Below are positions 42,101-43,558 of a stretch of DNA of 43,558 nucleotides, in pieces. A program made the translations under genes and the position numbers. Under the pieces are notes generated by a model. It worked only from the letters and a program-made list of their open reading frames with translations. It had not been told where the DNA came from and ran no database searches. Positions within the stretch are counted from its first letter, which is position 1. Each line of letters begins with the position of its first letter. The DNA comes from Cymbomonas tetramitiformis (Eukaryota; Chlorophyta; Pyramimonadophyceae; Pyramimonadales; Pyramimonadaceae). The stretch covers positions 1 to 43,558 of the forward strand of contig LGRX02009982.1 of assembly GCA_001247695.2 (NCBI GenBank), given 5' to 3'.

Positions 42101-42830
42101 CCGGATTGTGTGCGGTGAGTTGCTCGGCCTCGCCTGTGTCGCCGCCGGGGCTCTCCGCGGCCGACTCCAAGGACTCCTGGTGGCTGCGCTCTGCCTCTGC
42201 GGCGCGCAAGGCCACCTCGGCCTCGTCCTTGAACCTGAGCCTGCGCAGTAAGAGAGCAGCGCTTTTAGGCCGGCGAGATGCAAGTACCCCTAGTGGCCCA
42301 ACGCCAAGCTTCGAGAAGCCTGAACAGACCGACAGCGCGCCCGCAGACCAGTATAGCAGCTTCCTGCGCGCCCGCAGTTCCGAGCAGTTCCGAGCAGTTC
42401 CGAGCGGGCGCGCAGAGCGGATGGCGCGGCCATGCTGAGGGCGAAGGTCGCAGGAGGCGGCTGCTGACTGCGGTGAGGGGGAAGTTCAGGAAGAGGGGAA
42501 GTACGTAGAGAGGAGCAAGTGGGGTAGGCGGAAGAGGCACCGGAAGCTGAGATCAGTGTCGGAGTTCGCGCTGCCAACGGTGCGTGTGAAAACGTCCACG
42601 ACACCCCCCGGACCGGCAACACTCCTCAATGGCGGCGCTGCTGACGTGCCCGGGGGGGTCTGCACGTGCAGGCCTCCGCCAGCGAGAAGCGTGCAGCTCA
42701 CCTCGGTGGCCACGACGTCCGCCTGCATCAGCTCCTTGACCTGCCCAAATGTTCGGAAGCATTTCCACGTCAGACGCGAGAGGTCCCCGACAGCCCCGCT
42801 CGATGGACACACTGAGCGGTAGAGCTGCAC
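39124..42830 (-). CDS. U-box protein with VWA-protein-like C-terminus (multi-exon, partial)
   Basis: Exons recognised from right to left: about 42,830-42,550 (tentative), 42,240-42,063, 41,758-41,687, 41,118-~41,000, 40,408-40,328, 40,108-40,040 and 39,417-39,124. The U-box is split over three exons: DVPPSMICPILME, VMTDPVMAADGHSYERSAIEQWF and RSPKTNQQL...LVNHALRNTIEEL. These match the U-box of E2-binding E3 ubiquitin ligases. The last three exons read VRYTLPSGERCVRVIT, AEKELDFTVIALTAIHTSAG and EGKYKEARVNLVSVQRLL, as in the C-terminal region of proteins with von Willebrand A domains. No VWA core (DxSGSM) is seen. It may lie beyond the right edge or be lost. Exon joints between 41.0 and 40.4 kb are unresolved. 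Confidence 0.6.
39571..39855. repeat. 43-bp intronic minisatellite, about 7 units
   Basis: Units of CCGCGGTATGTGAGCCACAC plus AATGGATCCATACATTTCTGAT repeat with small deletions. The array lies in the U-box gene intron 39,418-40,039. Confidence 0.9.
40677..40895. repeat. 28-bp minisatellite, about 8 units
   Basis: Units of CACGCTGCACGCGTCTAAAC plus GAATGACA repeat almost without change, with CTAAGC and CCAAAC variants. The array lies between the third U-box exon and the VRYTLP exon of the U-box gene, probably in an intron. Confidence 0.9.
41217..41335. repeat. ~43-bp minisatellite, 3 units
   Basis: TCGTCTCTCAGCCATCCGAT recurs at 41,221, 41,263 and 41,306. A separate three-copy ~22-bp repeat (GGTCTGTCAGTTCGGCTCTG) lies at 41,628-41,685. 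Both are in the U-box intron 41,119-41,686. Confidence 0.85.
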
Positions 42831-43558
42831 AACTTAAACTGGTCCGTTCATTCTTAACAGTGGTAATTATCGCAATCCGACAGTCCATGTACGATTCCAT
42901 AGATCAAAATACGATGCATTCCTTTGTCGCTCCCCAGGAATCTCTTCGGACCTTCCGATGTTCCCGATTTGAAAACATTGGACGGCTCAACTTTAGTCGG
43001 GCACCCCTACTGAGCGGCATGAGGCCCGCTGACAAAAGCCAGCCCACCATGTATGTATGTACCAACCGTTCGATGGACACACGGGCGCGCTGCGATGGAG
43101 GGCTCAATAGCAATATCACCCTGCTTGAATACCCCCCTCGAAGGCTGCACACGTGTATCGCTTCTCATCGCCTTGCATTCTAACGACTGGCGTGCATCGT
43201 GCATCAGCGGGCCATGCGCATCAGCCGCGCCGATCGCCATGGTCACATCACGACAGCCAGCCCTGGGTCGTCACCTTGCTGCTCAGGTCAAGAGGATCGA
43301 CGATTTCTACATTGCCTGGTCGCCCCGCTCCCTCCCCACTTGTTATTCGCAGCTCCTGGTTGCCACAGAACCTGGGGAAGCATTCATTGGCCGTTCATCC
43401 AGACAAGCAAGCGCAGCATCGGACGGTGCCGCACTGCGCCGCACGGTCATCCAAGTCAGTCACGTCTCTGGCCAACACTGCGCAGAGGCGCTGAGCAGCG
43501 ATCCAGGTGGAGGGTGGCGCTGAACAGCGATCCAGGTGGAGGGTGGCGCTGAGCAGTG
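42831..43558. other. Unassigned right edge with a 29-bp repeat
   Basis: No exon could be supported on either strand, though N-terminal exons of the U-box gene would be expected here or beyond. The last ~80 bases contain two and a half copies of a 29-bp unit (CGCTGAGCAGCGATCCAGGT plus GGAGGGTGG) and run off the window. Confidence 0.5.

Overview
The window is nuclear DNA of a eukaryote, most likely green-lineage (a green or streptophyte alga, or an early-diverging plant). Genes are broken by GT-AG introns, many of them 45-110 nt. The best-preserved host gene (29.1-33.5 kb) is a ten-exon DnaJ of the plant ARG1 (ALTERED RESPONSE TO GRAVITY) type. TGTAA, the poly(A) signal of many green algae, follows two of the cargo genes. 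No prokaryotic signature is present. All gene models below were spliced by eye from the sequence and have not been tested against transcripts or databases.

Layout. 1-822: a 198-bp satellite. 0.8-2.8 kb: repeats, including three tandem units that each contain a 73-nt tRNA-like cloverleaf. 2.8-25.3 kb: what looks like one very large, gene-carrying DNA transposon. It starts with an array of ATTAACAC motifs. It carries three MYND zinc-finger genes (3.2-7.0 kb), a 1.25-kilo-residue protein ending in an OTU-like cysteine protease (7.1-10.9 kb), an unrecognised three-exon gene with a duplicated exon (11.6-13.7 kb) and a Tnp2/KDZ-like transposase (14.6-24.5 kb). It ends near an array of CTTAAG motifs. 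Three cargo genes share the same 3' hairpin.

Nested inside the transposase's third intron is a second, unrelated element (about 17,270-23,311). It has ~1-kb terminal inverted repeats, two inward-facing small genes and, in the middle, a four-exon beta-class DNA amino-methyltransferase. Its motif I (DPFMGSGTTG) is complete only after an intron is removed. The transposase reading frame is preserved across the insertion (inferred 978 codons), so both genes may still work. A transposon carrying its own DNA methyltransferase, lodged in the intron of another transposon's transposase, is the most interesting feature of the window.

25.3-29 kb: a foldback element with ~808-bp arms. 29.1-33.5 kb: the ARG1-like DnaJ gene; one intron is filled by a 43-bp minisatellite whose units each resemble a 3' splice site. 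35.5-36.3 kb: a small TIR element with a chromodomain exon. 36.7-38.2 kb: a 5'-truncated, frameshifted reverse-transcriptase pseudogene. 39.1-42.8 kb: a minus-strand, multi-exon U-box gene with a VWA-protein-like C-terminal region, its introns also holding minisatellites. The right edge ends in a 29-bp repeat.
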